Notes: generated by a model not told the origin, from the letters alone. A DNA stretch of 64,000 nucleotides from Nocardioides islandensis (GCF_015352455.1 NZ_JADKPN010000003.1:1-64000), one strand, 5' to 3'; numbered from the stretch's first letter, positions 1 to 8,475 are shown. A program made the numbers and translations.

Positions 1-379
1 TCGAGACCCGGTGGGCGTCACGGGGTCTCGACTCCGCTCGCTGGTGCTCGCGGGCTCGACCACCATGCTGTGGTCAGCCGCGGTGCTGGGCGAACCAGGG
101 ATACGTGGTGGTCGAGCCGCCGCGAGGGGCGAGCGGCGTGTCGAGACCCGGTGGGCGTCACGGGGTCTCGACTCCGCTCGCTGGCGCTCGCGGGCTCGGC
201 CACCATGCTGTGGTCAGCCGCGGTGCTGGGCGAACCGGGGATACGTGGTGGTCGAGCTGCCGCGAGGGGCGAGCGGCGTGTCGAGACCCGGTGGGCGTCA
301 CGGGGTCTCGACTCCGCTCGCTGGTGCTCGCGGGCTCGACCACCATGCTGTGGTCAGCCGCGGTGCTGGGCGAACCAGG
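1..379. repeat. 140-bp tandem repeat, about 2.7 copies
   Basis: Units run 1-140, 141-280 and 281-379. Copies 1 and 3 match over about 99 bases and copy 2 differs at only a few positions. Each unit opens with an inverted repeat (TCGAGACC at 1-8 against GGTCTCGA at 25-32), which resembles the GGTCGAG/CGAGACC intergenic elements at 26598, 29981 and 51412. Each unit also carries a copy of the last 26 bases of pepP (codons for WFAQHRG plus the stop) at 74-99, 214-239 and, as the real gene end, 354-379. The array may continue upstream of the window. No gene is convincing in 1-353. Confidence 0.9.
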
Positions 380-1760
380 CCTCGACGTCGTCGGCGGTGC
401 GGGGCAGGGAGTCGGAGAGGTTGCGGGTGCCGTCGGCGGTGACCAGGACGTCGTCCTCGATCCGGATGCCGATCCCGCGCAGCTCCTCGGGGACCAGCTC
501 GTCGTCGGCCTGGAAGTACAGCCCCGGCTCGACGGTGAGGACCATGCCCTCGGCGTACGTGCCCTTGGCGTAGGCCTCGGGAGCCGCCTGGCCGCAGTCG
601 TGGACGTCCATGCCGAGCATGTGGCTCACGCCGTGCAGCGTCCAGCGGGCGTAGACCTTGGACTCCGGGTCGAGCGCCTCCTCGGCGGACACCGGCAGCA
701 GCTTCAGGTCCTCGAGCCCGTGGGCCAGCACGACCATGGCCGCCTTGTGCGAGGAGTCGAACGGCTCGCCGGGCTTGACGGCGGCGATGCCGGCCTCCTG
801 GGCCTCGTAGACCAGCGTGTAGAGGTCGCGCTGGAGCGGGGTGAACGTGCCGTCGACCGGCAGGGTGCGGGTGACGTCGGCGGTGTAGAGGTTGTGGCCC
901 TCGACGCCCATGTCGAGCAGGACGAGCTTGCCGGGGTCGATCGTGCCGGTGTTCTCGATCCAGTGCAGCGTCGTGGCGTGCGAGCCGCCGCCGACGATCG
1001 AGTCGTAGCCGATGTCGTTGCCCTCGGCGCGGGCGCGGCGGAAGAACGTGCCCTCGATCCAGCGCTCGCCGAACTCGAGCGCGCGGGACCACTCGGCCAC
1101 GGCGTCCTCGAAGCCGCGGGCGGTGATGTCGCACGCGTGCTGGAGCTCGCCGACCTCCCACTCGTCCTTGATGAGGCGCATCTCGGAGATCACGCGGGCG
1201 AAGTCGGCGTCGAGGGTCTCGTCGCCGGCCACCAGCGTGTCGACGACCGAGGAGACGCCGCGGTGCACGCGGGTCTTGCCGGCGGCGCCGAGCGCGTCGC
1301 CGAGCCGGTCGAGGTGGCGCACCTCGATGCCGAGGGAGCTGGAGATCTCGCGCAGGGACGGGCGGCGGCCGACCCAGAGCTCGCCGTACTGGCGGTCGCG
1401 GAAGAACTCGTCGGTCTCCCGGGTCGCGCTCGGGCGCGCGTAGAGGACGGGCTCACCGTCCTCGATGACGAGCACCGCGTCGGAGGTCTGGTTGCCGGAG
1501 AAGTAGGTGTGCGCGGTGTCGGAGCGGAAGCGGTAGTCGGTGTCGTAGGACCTGACCTTCCAGGTGCCTGCGGGGAGCACGAGCCGCTCACCCGGGAACA
1601 TCTCGGCCAGCCTGCGACGGCGCTCTGCGGCGTACGTCGTGATGGGGTGCGCGGGCAGGTCGACGTCGGCTCCGCCCCAGCCCTGGCGCATGAAGTTCGA
1701 GTAGGCCTCGGGCACCGCCGGGTCGTGCGATTCGGTCTTGATGTCCTTCTCGTCCGCCAT
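354..1760 (-). CDS. pepP: Xaa-Pro aminopeptidase (aminopeptidase P, M24 family)
   Basis: Cytosolic dinuclear-metal peptidase of 468 residues that removes an N-terminal residue preceding proline. The pita-bread fold ligands are visible in order: DMGVEGHNLYTADVTR (two Asp), the HGVSHMLGMDVHD segment (His), VEPGLYF (Glu) and IRIEDD (Glu). The start MADEKDIK is chosen because a TAGGCT -10 box at 1768-1773 lies 7 bases upstream, giving a leaderless mRNA. The reading frame continues 60 codons further upstream, but that part is low-complexity and overlaps the divergent prsW gene. The last 26 bases are duplicated in the tandem repeat just downstream. Confidence 0.95.
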   Translation of the reverse strand: MADEKDIKTESHDPAVPEAYSNFMRQGWGGADVDLPAHPITTYAAERRRRLAEMFPGERLVLPAGTWKVRSYDTDYRFRSDTAHTYFSGNQTSDAVLVIEDGEPVLYARPSATRETDEFFRDRQYGELWVGRRPSLREISSSLGIEVRHLDRLGDALGAAGKTRVHRGVSSVVDTLVAGDETLDADFARVISEMRLIKDEWEVGELQHACDITARGFEDAVAEWSRALEFGERWIEGTFFRRARAEGNDIGYDSIVGGGSHATTLHWIENTGTIDPGKLVLLDMGVEGHNLYTADVTRTLPVDGTFTPLQRDLYTLVYEAQEAGIAAVKPGEPFDSSHKAAMVVLAHGLEDLKLLPVSAEEALDPESKVYARWTLHGVSHMLGMDVHDCGQAAPEAYAKGTYAEGMVLTVEPGLYFQADDELVPEELRGIGIRIEDDVLVTADGTRNLSDSLPRTADDVEAWFAQHRG

Positions 1761-1767
1761 GCCACTC

Positions 1768-1784
1768 AGCCTACGCCGTAGGCT
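1768..1784. promoter_or_regulatory. Back-to-back leaderless promoters in a 17-bp palindrome
   Basis: AGCCTACGCCGTAGGCT is a perfect dyad. Read rightward it gives the -10 box TAGGCT at 1779-1784, 7 bases before the prsW ATG at 1792. Read leftward it gives the same box at 1773-1768, 7 bases before the pepP ATG at 1760. The two transcripts would start within about 30 bases of each other on opposite strands. Confidence 0.65.
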
Positions 1785-1791
1785 TCCCGCC

Positions 1792-2922
1792 ATGCCTGGC
1801 CTGCGGCAACGTCGCCGCGACACCCTCGCCTTCACGGTGGTGGTGTCGGTGCTCGTCGTGCTCGGCGGGGCCGGGATGCTTCTGGTGCTGGCCCTGTCGG
1901 GCGCCCCGCGGACCATGGTCACGGCCACCGTGCTGGCCACCGTCCCGGTGGTGCCCCTCGTGGGCTGCTACCTGTGGCTGGACCGCTACGAACCCGAACC
2001 CCGCCGCCTGCTGGCGGCGGGTCTGTTGTGGGGCGGTTTCGTGGCCACCGCCGTCGCGATCGTGCTCCAGGGCATCGGCGGGCTGTTCGTCGGCATCGAC
2101 GACGACACCAGCCTGGCGCTCGTCGCGCCGCTGACCGAGGAGGCCACCAAGGGCGCCTTCCTGATCCTGCTGCTGTGGTGGCGCCGGGCCGAGCTGGACG
2201 GCGTGCTCGACGGCCTGGTGTACGCCGGCATGGTCGGCATCGGCTTCGCCTTCGTGGAGAACATCCTCTACCTGGCCGCGGCCTACAACGGCACCGACGG
2301 CAACGGGCCGGGAGGTACCTCGGCGCTCACCGCCACGTTCGTGGTGCGCTGCCTGTTCAGCCCGTTCGCGCACCCCTTCTTCACCAGCTTCACCGGCATC
2401 GGCGTCGGCATCGCGGTGGCCAGCCGCAGGCCGCTCGTCCGGTTCGTGGCGCCACTGCTCGGGTACCTCTGCGCGGCCACCGCGCACGGCATCTGGAACG
2501 GTTCGACCGTGTACGGCGGCGGCAACTTCGTCCTCGTCTACCTGGTGCTGATGGCGCCGGCGTTCCTCGGCGCGGTCGGCTTCGCGGTCTGGGCGCGGCG
2601 CTCGGAGCGCAAGATGCTGGCCGCCGCGCTCGGCGACGCCGCGCGACGCGGGCTGATCCCGGGCACCGACATCGGCTGGGTGGTCGACCTGGGCGCACGC
2701 CGCCAGAGCCGCTCGTTCGCCAAGCGCACCGGCGGCGACCAGGGCCTGCGGGCGATGCGCGACTACCAGCAGGCGGTCATCGAGCTCGGCTTCCTGCACA
2801 GCCGCTACCTGCGCGGCACGCCGCCGCCGGACTTCGCGGAGCGCGGCCAGGAGTACGTCGCGAGGATCGCCGAGGTACGTCCGAGCGTCTCCTTCCCCGG
2901 TCAGGTGGTGCCCGCTCGATGA
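1792..2922 (+). CDS. PrsW-family glutamic intramembrane protease
   Basis: Polytopic membrane protein of 376 residues with about eight hydrophobic segments. It carries the PrsW signature: EEATK at residues 116-120, a second EN pair at 156-157 (FAFVENILYL), His194 (HPFFTS) and His232 (HGIWNG). PrsW cleaves the anti-sigma factor RsiW in Bacillus, but no anti-sigma substrate is encoded next to this copy. The start MPGLRQ follows a TAGGCT box by 7 bases; an earlier in-frame ATG at 1738 would overlap pepP. The stop overlaps the start of the next gene (ATGA), so it is translationally coupled to the dynamin-like GTPase. Confidence 0.88.
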   Translation: MPGLRQRRRDTLAFTVVVSVLVVLGGAGMLLVLALSGAPRTMVTATVLATVPVVPLVGCYLWLDRYEPEPRRLLAAGLLWGGFVATAVAIVLQGIGGLFVGIDDDTSLALVAPLTEEATKGAFLILLLWWRRAELDGVLDGLVYAGMVGIGFAFVENILYLAAAYNGTDGNGPGGTSALTATFVVRCLFSPFAHPFFTSFTGIGVGIAVASRRPLVRFVAPLLGYLCAATAHGIWNGSTVYGGGNFVLVYLVLMAPAFLGAVGFAVWARRSERKMLAAALGDAARRGLIPGTDIGWVVDLGARRQSRSFAKRTGGDQGLRAMRDYQQAVIELGFLHSRYLRGTPPPDFAERGQEYVARIAEVRPSVSFPGQVVPAR

Positions 2923-4676
2923 CCCACCTCCAGCACGTCGGGAGCGACAACCCGTACGACGCCCAGATGCTGACCGCCCTGGTGCGGCTGCGGGGCGCGC
3001 TCCAGCACGCCGTGCTGCCGCTCGAGCTTCCCGGCGTGGCTTCCCGGCGCAACGAGCAGCGCGAGATGGTCGACCAGCTCGAGGACTACGTCATCCCGCG
3101 CGTCATGACCCTCGACGCCCCGCTGCTCGCCGTCGTCGGTGGGTCGACCGGCGCCGGCAAGTCGACCCTGGTCAACTCGCTGGTCGGTGCCCGGGTCACC
3201 GAGCCGGGCGTCCTGCGCCCGACGACCCGCTCGCCGGTACTGGTGCACAACCCGGCCGACAGCGGCTGGTTCGGCCAGGACCGGCTGCTGCCGGACCTCG
3301 AGCGCGTGCACCGGGCCACCACCGACCCGAAGGCCCTGCAGCTCGTCGCCTCCGACGCCGTACCTCCCGGCCTCGCGATCCTCGACGCCCCCGACGTCGA
3401 CTCGGTCGAGGAGAGCAACCGCACCCTGGCCGCCCAGCTGCTGGCCGCGGCCGACCTCTGGATCTTCGTGACCTCCGCGGCGCGGTACGCCGACCAGGTG
3501 CCGTGGGACTTCCTCCGCCAGGCCGCCGAGCGGTCCGCCGCCGTCGCGATCGTGCTCGACCGCACCCCGCCCGACGCCGTCGACACCGTCGCCGCGCACC
3601 TGGCCAGGATGCTCGCGTCGCGGGGGCTGAAGGACTCTCCTCTCTTCACCGTGCGGGAGGGACCGGTCAGCGCCGAGGGGCTGCTGCCCGCCGCGGCGGT
3701 GGCCGACATCAGCGGCTGGCTGCGCGACCTCGCCGCCGACTCGGGGGCCCGCGCCGCCGTGGTGAAGCAGACCCTGGACGGCGCGATCCGCACGCTCACC
3801 CGGCGTACGCACGACGTCGCCGACGGCGTCGCCGAGCAGGTCGCCGCGGAGAGACGGCTGCGCGAGGACGCCGAGCGCGCCTATGACCGGGCGATCCAGG
3901 ACGTCGTCGACGCGACCGCCGACGGCACCCTGCTGCGTGGCGAGGTGCTGGCGCGTTGGCAGGAGTTCGTCGGCACCGGCGAGCTGCTGCGCGGCCTGGA
4001 GACCAAGGTCGGCTGGGTGCGCGACCGCCTGGTCAACGCGATCAAGGGGAAGCCGCAGCAGGCCGAGCGGGTGACCGTCGCCGTCGAGTCCGGCCTGGAG
4101 ACGCTGATCCTCGAGCACGCCGAGGCGGCCGCCGAGCGCGCCGAGGCGTCGTGGCAGTCGCTGGCGCCGGGCCAGGCGCTGCTGGCCGACGCCGGCGAGG
4201 ACCTCGGTCGCGCGTCGCGCGACCTGCGCCGCCAGGCCGAGCGGGCCGTGCGCGACTGGCAGCAGGACGTCCTGGAGATGGTGCGCACCGAGGGCGCCGA
4301 GAAGCGGAGCACGGCGAGGTTCCTGGCGTTCGGCGTGAACGGCCTGTCCGTGGCACTGATGGTCGTGGTGTTCTCGCACACCGCCGGGCTGACCGGCGCC
4401 GAGGCCGGCATCGCCGGCGGCTCGGCCGTGCTCGGGCAGAAGCTGCTGGAGGCCGTCTTCGGCGACCAGGCCGTGCGGTCGCTGGCCGACCGCGCCCGCC
4501 GGTCGCTCGCCGTACGGGTCCGCTCGTTGCTCGACGCCGAGCGCGCGAGGTACACCGACCTGCTGGACGCGCTCGCGCTCGAGGGGCAGAGCGCGGACGA
4601 CCTGCGCAACGCGGCACGGCGGGTCGACGACCTGCGCTACCGGTCGGTGCGCGGCCCAGACCCCCTCTCCGACTAG
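2919..4676 (+). CDS. Dynamin-like GTPase (first of a pair)
   Basis: 585-residue P-loop GTPase. G1 is GGSTGAGKST with Lys81, G3 is LDAPDVDS around residue 156, and G4 is degenerate (LDRTPPD). After the GTPase domain comes a long helical region and one hydrophobic segment at about 467-487 (FLAFGVNGLSVALMVVVF), then a charged helical tail. This is the layout of bacterial dynamin-like proteins that bind and remodel membrane. The ATG overlaps the prsW stop, and a second GTPase follows after 57 bases. Streptomyces DynA/DynB act at the division septum; a similar role here is inference from the paired arrangement. Confidence 0.8.
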   Translation: MTHLQHVGSDNPYDAQMLTALVRLRGALQHAVLPLELPGVASRRNEQREMVDQLEDYVIPRVMTLDAPLLAVVGGSTGAGKSTLVNSLVGARVTEPGVLRPTTRSPVLVHNPADSGWFGQDRLLPDLERVHRATTDPKALQLVASDAVPPGLAILDAPDVDSVEESNRTLAAQLLAAADLWIFVTSAARYADQVPWDFLRQAAERSAAVAIVLDRTPPDAVDTVAAHLARMLASRGLKDSPLFTVREGPVSAEGLLPAAAVADISGWLRDLAADSGARAAVVKQTLDGAIRTLTRRTHDVADGVAEQVAAERRLREDAERAYDRAIQDVVDATADGTLLRGEVLARWQEFVGTGELLRGLETKVGWVRDRLVNAIKGKPQQAERVTVAVESGLETLILEHAEAAAERAEASWQSLAPGQALLADAGEDLGRASRDLRRQAERAVRDWQQDVLEMVRTEGAEKRSTARFLAFGVNGLSVALMVVVFSHTAGLTGAEAGIAGGSAVLGQKLLEAVFGDQAVRSLADRARRSLAVRVRSLLDAERARYTDLLDALALEGQSADDLRNAARRVDDLRYRSVRGPDPLSD

Positions 4677-4679
4677 GAT
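4674..4679 (+). promoter_or_regulatory. Candidate -10 box for the second GTPase
   Basis: TAGGAT overlaps the TAG stop of the upstream GTPase and lies 54 bases before the next ATG. It would give a leader of about 48 bases that contains the GGGGAG ribosome-binding site. Confidence 0.35.
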
Positions 4680-4733
4680 TTCGCCCAGTAGACGCGCCGC
4701 AGACCGCCGCCGACCGTACGCAACGGGGAGACC

Positions 4734-6401
4734 ATGACGTCCTTGCTGGAGGGGGCCAAGAGGCTCGTCTCCCGCGGCGCGGACACCTCCACCCGCATCG
4801 AGGGTCTGGACGCGGCGATCACCGCGTCGCGCGGCCACCTCCCCGACGAGCTGCTCGACCAGAGCCAGCAGGTGCTCGACCGGGTGTCGAGCCGGCTGTG
4901 GCTGTCGGCCGACCACACGGTGGTCGCGATCGCGGGAGCGACCGGCTCGGGCAAGTCGTCGACGTTCAACGCGCTGACCGGCCTGGAGCTGTCCGCGGTC
5001 GGCGTACGCCGTCCCACGACGTCCTGGGCCACCGCCTGCGTGTGGGGGGCCGAGGGCGCGGAGGACCTGCTCGACTGGCTGGGCATCCCGCCGCGGCACC
5101 GGGTCGTGCGCGACTCGATGCTCGACGCGACCCGCGAGGACGACCAGCTGCGCGGCGTGGTGCTGCTCGACCTGCCCGACCACGACTCGACCGAGGTGTC
5201 CCACCACCTGGAGGTGGACCGGCTGGTGCAGCTGGCCGACCTGATGATCTGGGTGCTGGACCCCCAGAAGTACGCCGACGCCGCGGTGCACGACCGGTAC
5301 CTCGCGCCGCTGGCCACCCACCGCGACGTGATGCTGGTCGTGCTGAACCACGTCGACACCGTGCCGCCGGACCGGCTCGACTCGATGCTCGCCGACATCC
5401 ACCGGCTGCTGGAGGCCGACGGTCTCGGCGGCGTACCGGTCATCGCCACCAGCGCCCGCACCGGCGAGGGCATCGACGCCCTCCGCGACGAGATCGCCTC
5501 CCGCGTCGCGGCCAAGAAGGTCGTGCGCGCGCGGCTGGAGGCCGACCTGCGCGCGGCCGCGCAGCGACTGGGCGAGGCGACGGGGTCGGCGCCCGCGCCC
5601 AAGCTGTCGAAGGAGCGGGTGGCCACGCTCGAGGACGCGCTCGCCGACTCCGCCGGCGTCCCGACGGTCGTGAAGGCCGTCGAGACCTCGACGCGCCTAC
5701 GCGCCGGCCGGGCCACCGGCTGGCCGGTCGTGTCGTGGCTCTCCAAGCTGCGGCCGGACCCGTTGCGGCGGCTGCACCTCGACCTCGGGAAGTCGGGCAA
5801 GGAGCTGTCCGGCCAGCTGTCGGGACGCGCCCGGACCTCGGTCCCGGCGCCGACGCAGGTCCAGCGGGCCCGGGTCGACTCCGCGGTGCGCGGCGTGGCC
5901 GACGACGTGGCGAAGGACCTGTCGCGGCCGTGGGCGCAGGCCGTCCGCGAGGCGTCGCTGTCGCGGCGCGACGACCTCAACGACCGGCTCGACCGGGCGC
6001 TCGGCGACACCGACCTGGGGACGTCCCGGATCCCCGCGTGGGCGGGGTTCGTGCGGGTGCTCCAGTGGCTCTTCCTGCTCGCGGCGATCGGTGGGCTGCT
6101 CTGGCTCGGGGCGCTGTTCGCGGTGCGGTACCTCACCGTCGAGCTGCCGGAGACACCCGACGTCGCGGGGTACCCGCTGCCGCTCCTCCTGCTCGCGGGC
6201 GGCGTGGTGCTGGGCATCCTGTTCGCGATGTTCTGCCGGCTCCTCGTTGGCGGCACGGCGCGCCGGCGGGCGCGGGTGGCCGACAAGCGGCTGCGCGCCG
6301 GCATCGCCGAGGTGGCCGACGAGCTCGTCGTGAAGCCGGTCCAGCAGGTGCTGGCGGGGTACGACGAGGCTCGCCGGGGCATCGACCAGGCCCTGGACTG
6401 A
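4734..6401 (+). CDS. Dynamin-like/YfjP-type GTPase with two C-terminal membrane helices
   Basis: 555-residue membrane-anchored GTPase. Visible motifs are GATGSGKSS (Lys74), DLPDHD at 146-151 and NHVD at 205-208 as the NKxD-type guanine contact. The middle is helical. Two hydrophobic segments lie near 441-463 and 481-501, joined by a short loop, and a basic helical tail follows. The start is set by GGGGAG seven bases upstream. Paired with the preceding GTPase it probably forms a two-component membrane-remodelling machine, as for DynA/DynB in Streptomyces or IniA/IniC in mycobacteria. That function is inferred. Confidence 0.8.
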   Translation: MTSLLEGAKRLVSRGADTSTRIEGLDAAITASRGHLPDELLDQSQQVLDRVSSRLWLSADHTVVAIAGATGSGKSSTFNALTGLELSAVGVRRPTTSWATACVWGAEGAEDLLDWLGIPPRHRVVRDSMLDATREDDQLRGVVLLDLPDHDSTEVSHHLEVDRLVQLADLMIWVLDPQKYADAAVHDRYLAPLATHRDVMLVVLNHVDTVPPDRLDSMLADIHRLLEADGLGGVPVIATSARTGEGIDALRDEIASRVAAKKVVRARLEADLRAAAQRLGEATGSAPAPKLSKERVATLEDALADSAGVPTVVKAVETSTRLRAGRATGWPVVSWLSKLRPDPLRRLHLDLGKSGKELSGQLSGRARTSVPAPTQVQRARVDSAVRGVADDVAKDLSRPWAQAVREASLSRRDDLNDRLDRALGDTDLGTSRIPAWAGFVRVLQWLFLLAAIGGLLWLGALFAVRYLTVELPETPDVAGYPLPLLLLAGGVVLGILFAMFCRLLVGGTARRRARVADKRLRAGIAEVADELVVKPVQQVLAGYDEARRGIDQALD

Positions 6402-6442
6402 CCGTCCGGTAGCCCGCTCTCCGTCCACAGCCTCGGTTCCCG

Positions 6443-6463
6443 CACCCCTTCTGCACAGGGGTG
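6443..6463. terminator. Weak stem-loop after the second GTPase
   Basis: CACCCCT and AGGGGTG form a 7-bp stem around a 7-base loop. There is no U-tract. It could equally be part of the ssb promoter region. Confidence 0.3.
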
Positions 6464-6554
6464 ACCCGCTCGGGCCGCTCGGCGTCGGTGCGGCCGCGTT
6501 CGCTCGTCGTACGGCCGCAGTCCGCGGCACGCACCGACAGAGAGCGAGACCGAG

Positions 6555-6959
6555 ATGTACGAGACGACCGTGACCTTGCAGGGCTACGTCGGCACCGACC
6601 TGACCAGCCGGGTCGCCGGCGAGTCCGTGCTGGCCAGCTTCCGCGTGGCCTGCACGCCGCGCAGGTACCAGCGCAAGACCGAGTCCTGGGTCGACGGCCC
6701 CACCCAGTGGTACTCCGTGACCGCGTGGCGCGCCCTCGCCGACAACTGCCTCCGGTCATTGCACCGTGGCGATCCCGTGGTGGTGCACGGGCGGCTGACC
6801 GTCGGTTCCTACGTCAACCGCGACGGGATCGAGGTGAACACCCTCGACGTGGAGGCCACCCACGTCGGCCACGACCTGAGCCGTGGCACGTCGGTGTTCA
6901 CCAAGACGCCGAAACCGGCGCTCGCGCCCGAGGCGGCGCGTGACGAGGTCGCCGCATGA
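6555..6959 (+). CDS. ssb: Single-stranded DNA-binding protein, SsbB-type paralogue
   Basis: 134-residue OB-fold protein. The core strands are recognisable (GYVGTDLTSR, VASFRVACTPR-like, WYSVTAWRALADN, GDPVVVHGRL, EVNTLDVEATHVGHDL). The C-terminus is short and ends in RDEVAA, without the flexible glycine-rich linker and acidic DDDIPF-type tip that recruits replication partners in the main SSB. That fits the second actinobacterial SSB (Rv2478c/SsbB type) rather than the essential replication protein. A GAGCGAGACCGAG purine stretch precedes the ATG. Confidence 0.9.
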   Translation: MYETTVTLQGYVGTDLTSRVAGESVLASFRVACTPRRYQRKTESWVDGPTQWYSVTAWRALADNCLRSLHRGDPVVVHGRLTVGSYVNRDGIEVNTLDVEATHVGHDLSRGTSVFTKTPKPALAPEAARDEVAA

Positions 6960-6968
6960 CGGCGCCTC

Positions 6969-7000
6969 CCGTCACGGGTGCGGCGCGAAGTCCGTGACGG
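6969..7000. terminator. Stem-loop after ssb
   Basis: CCGTCACGG (6969-6977) pairs with CCGTGACGG (6992-7000) around a 14-base loop, ten bases past the ssb stop. No U-tract, as is usual for GC-rich actinobacterial terminators. Confidence 0.5.
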
Positions 7001-7118
7001 CGTAGCCGATGCCGCAGTCCATGTAGCCGTCCGGGCCAGTCGAAGGAGTACGACGCGGGCTCCTTCGTCGCCCACCGCTCGAGCGCCCGGTCGCGGGCCG
7101 GCCGCGTTCCCCGGCGGG
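6972..7118 (-). pseudogene. Frameshifted remnant of a small unknown gene
   Basis: On the minus strand two adjacent frames read like one protein end. RWATKEPASYSFDWP is open in one frame, and PDGYMDCGIGYAVTDFAPHP followed by TGA is open in the next. Removing one C from a CCC run near 7033-7035 joins them. I do not recognise the family. It is either a decayed gene or an intact short gene with one sequencing error. No convincing start or ribosome-binding site is visible upstream. Confidence 0.4.
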
Positions 7119-7225
7119 ACCGGCCCGGTTACGTTCGGGTGGGCCTGTCGGATCCGCCCGGGTCCGTTCGTGGAGAGGGCGAGGGGTAGCCGTCCGGGCT
7201 GCCCGTGCACCAGAGGAGCGGGAGA

Positions 7226-7606
7226 ATGCCGGAGTACATGATCGCCTTCAACGACGAGTGGACCCCCGACATGTCGGACGAGGTCCTGGGCGAGCGCGGC
7301 CGGCGCGGCCGGGCCGTCTGCGCCGAGATGGAGGAGGCGGGTGTCTTCATCTTCTCCCACGGCGGCCTGGACGCCTCGACCGCGATCTGCAGCGTCGTCC
7401 CGGAGGGCGAGGAGGCGGTCTTCACCGACGGGCCGTTCGTCGAGACCAAGGAGCACTTCGGCGGCCTGGCGATCATCGACGCCCCCACCGACGAGGACGC
7501 GCGCTACTGGGCGGGCCGGATCGCGGTCGCCGTCGGGTGGCCGCAGGAGGTGCACCGCTTCCCCGACCGCAACCGGCACCGCCGGGCCCCCGAGCAGCCG
7601 CAGTAG
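7226..7606 (+). CDS. YCII-domain protein
   Basis: 126-residue small ferredoxin-like-fold protein of the YCII/COG3795 type. The recognisable core is MPEYMIAFNDEW at the N-terminus and FTDGPFVETKEHFGGLAIIDAPTDEDA in the middle, with TDGPFxE(T/S)KE as the family hallmark. The biochemical role is generally unknown; relatives are often encoded beside ECF sigma factors of the ECF41/SigJ type, though none is adjacent here. The ATG at 7226 is preferred over one at 7205 because GAGGAGCGGGAG immediately precedes it. Confidence 0.85.
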   Translation: MPEYMIAFNDEWTPDMSDEVLGERGRRGRAVCAEMEEAGVFIFSHGGLDASTAICSVVPEGEEAVFTDGPFVETKEHFGGLAIIDAPTDEDARYWAGRIAVAVGWPQEVHRFPDRNRHRRAPEQPQ

Positions 7607-7646
7607 CCGCAGCCGCACGCGCGACCGTTCCAGCTGACGGCTCGGG

Positions 7647-8471
7647 TCACGGCCCCATGGGCGCCATCGACGGCATCTGGTGATCGGGAAGGGTGAGTCC
7701 GGGCACCGCGTCGGGAGCGACGAAGACGAGCACGCCCAAGGCGAGGAGGACGAGCGCCGTGCCGTACGTCGATGTCCGCCGCCATGGAAGGACCTTCTCG
7801 ATGGCGATGAGGCCGGCGACCACGGCCATCCAGGTCACGCTCATCACCCCCAACGCGAAGAGCGATGCCATCAGTGCCCAGCAGCAGCCGACGCACCACG
7901 CACCGTTCTTCAGACCCATGCCGAGCGCTCCACGCCAGCCGTCGCGCCACGATCCGAGGAGGAACCCCAGAGGGCTGTGGCACTTGCCCAGGCATGCGTT
8001 CTTGAGCGGCGTCACCTCATAGACAGCCGCCACGACGAGGGTCGCCCCGGCGACGGTGCGCCCGGCGTCCTCCCACGCCAGCGCACCGCCGAGGACGTTG
8101 GTGGCGGCCACCCCGATGAGGAAGGCAACGATCCCGGCGCCCGTCCAGGTGATGAGGTAGCCGGCAGCGAACGCGAACGGCGCCAGCCGCGACGTCCCGC
8201 TCAGCTTCGCGTACAACGCGACCGTCGGGGCGACCGACGGAAACATCATCGCCGCCATCATCACGACCCAGACACCCAGGAACCAGCCGAACGTCCCGAG
8301 ACCCGTCCACGGCCCTCGGTCCATGCCGCGCATCTCGCCGACGGTCCACCACCAGCCGAGCCCGGCCAGCGCGAACAGGACGGCCACCAGCCCCAGCTGG
8401 ACGCGCACCGCTGCGAACGCCGGGCGAAGCCCCGTGCCGGCGGACGAACCCGCCGGCTGGACCGCGGTCAT
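7647..8471 (-). CDS. DUF2182 integral membrane protein
   Basis: 274-residue polytopic membrane protein. It shows the DUF2182 hallmarks: a Met-rich helix with VVMMAAMMFPSVAPTVALY, a cysteine pair in LKNACLGKCHSPLGF, and GAWCVGCCWALM. The conserved Cys, His and Met residues suggest binding of a soft metal such as copper, although no function is established for the family. The start is the ATG five bases after the stop of the DUF1326 gene, so the two are one transcription unit; this pairing is common. The C-terminus ends in a Met/His-rich tail (DHQMPSMAPMGP). Confidence 0.85.
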   Translation of the reverse strand: MTAVQPAGSSAGTGLRPAFAAVRVQLGLVAVLFALAGLGWWWTVGEMRGMDRGPWTGLGTFGWFLGVWVVMMAAMMFPSVAPTVALYAKLSGTSRLAPFAFAAGYLITWTGAGIVAFLIGVAATNVLGGALAWEDAGRTVAGATLVVAAVYEVTPLKNACLGKCHSPLGFLLGSWRDGWRGALGMGLKNGAWCVGCCWALMASLFALGVMSVTWMAVVAGLIAIEKVLPWRRTSTYGTALVLLALGVLVFVAPDAVPGLTLPDHQMPSMAPMGP

Positions 8472-8475
8472 GTCC

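Noticed and set aside
1..379. Tandem repeat considered as a CRISPR array
   Set aside because: The units are 140 bp, contiguous and have no unique spacers; no cas gene is nearby.
354..1940. Longer pepP starting upstream at 1940
   Set aside because: The extra 60 residues are low-complexity, overlap prsW codons and precede the conserved N-terminus; the -10 box fits the ATG at 1760.
2901..5402. Long open frame on the minus strand opposite the GTPases
   Set aside because: It mirrors the codons of the plus-strand GTPases, is full of His/Arg/Gly runs and shows no domain. The plus strand has clear GTPase motifs.
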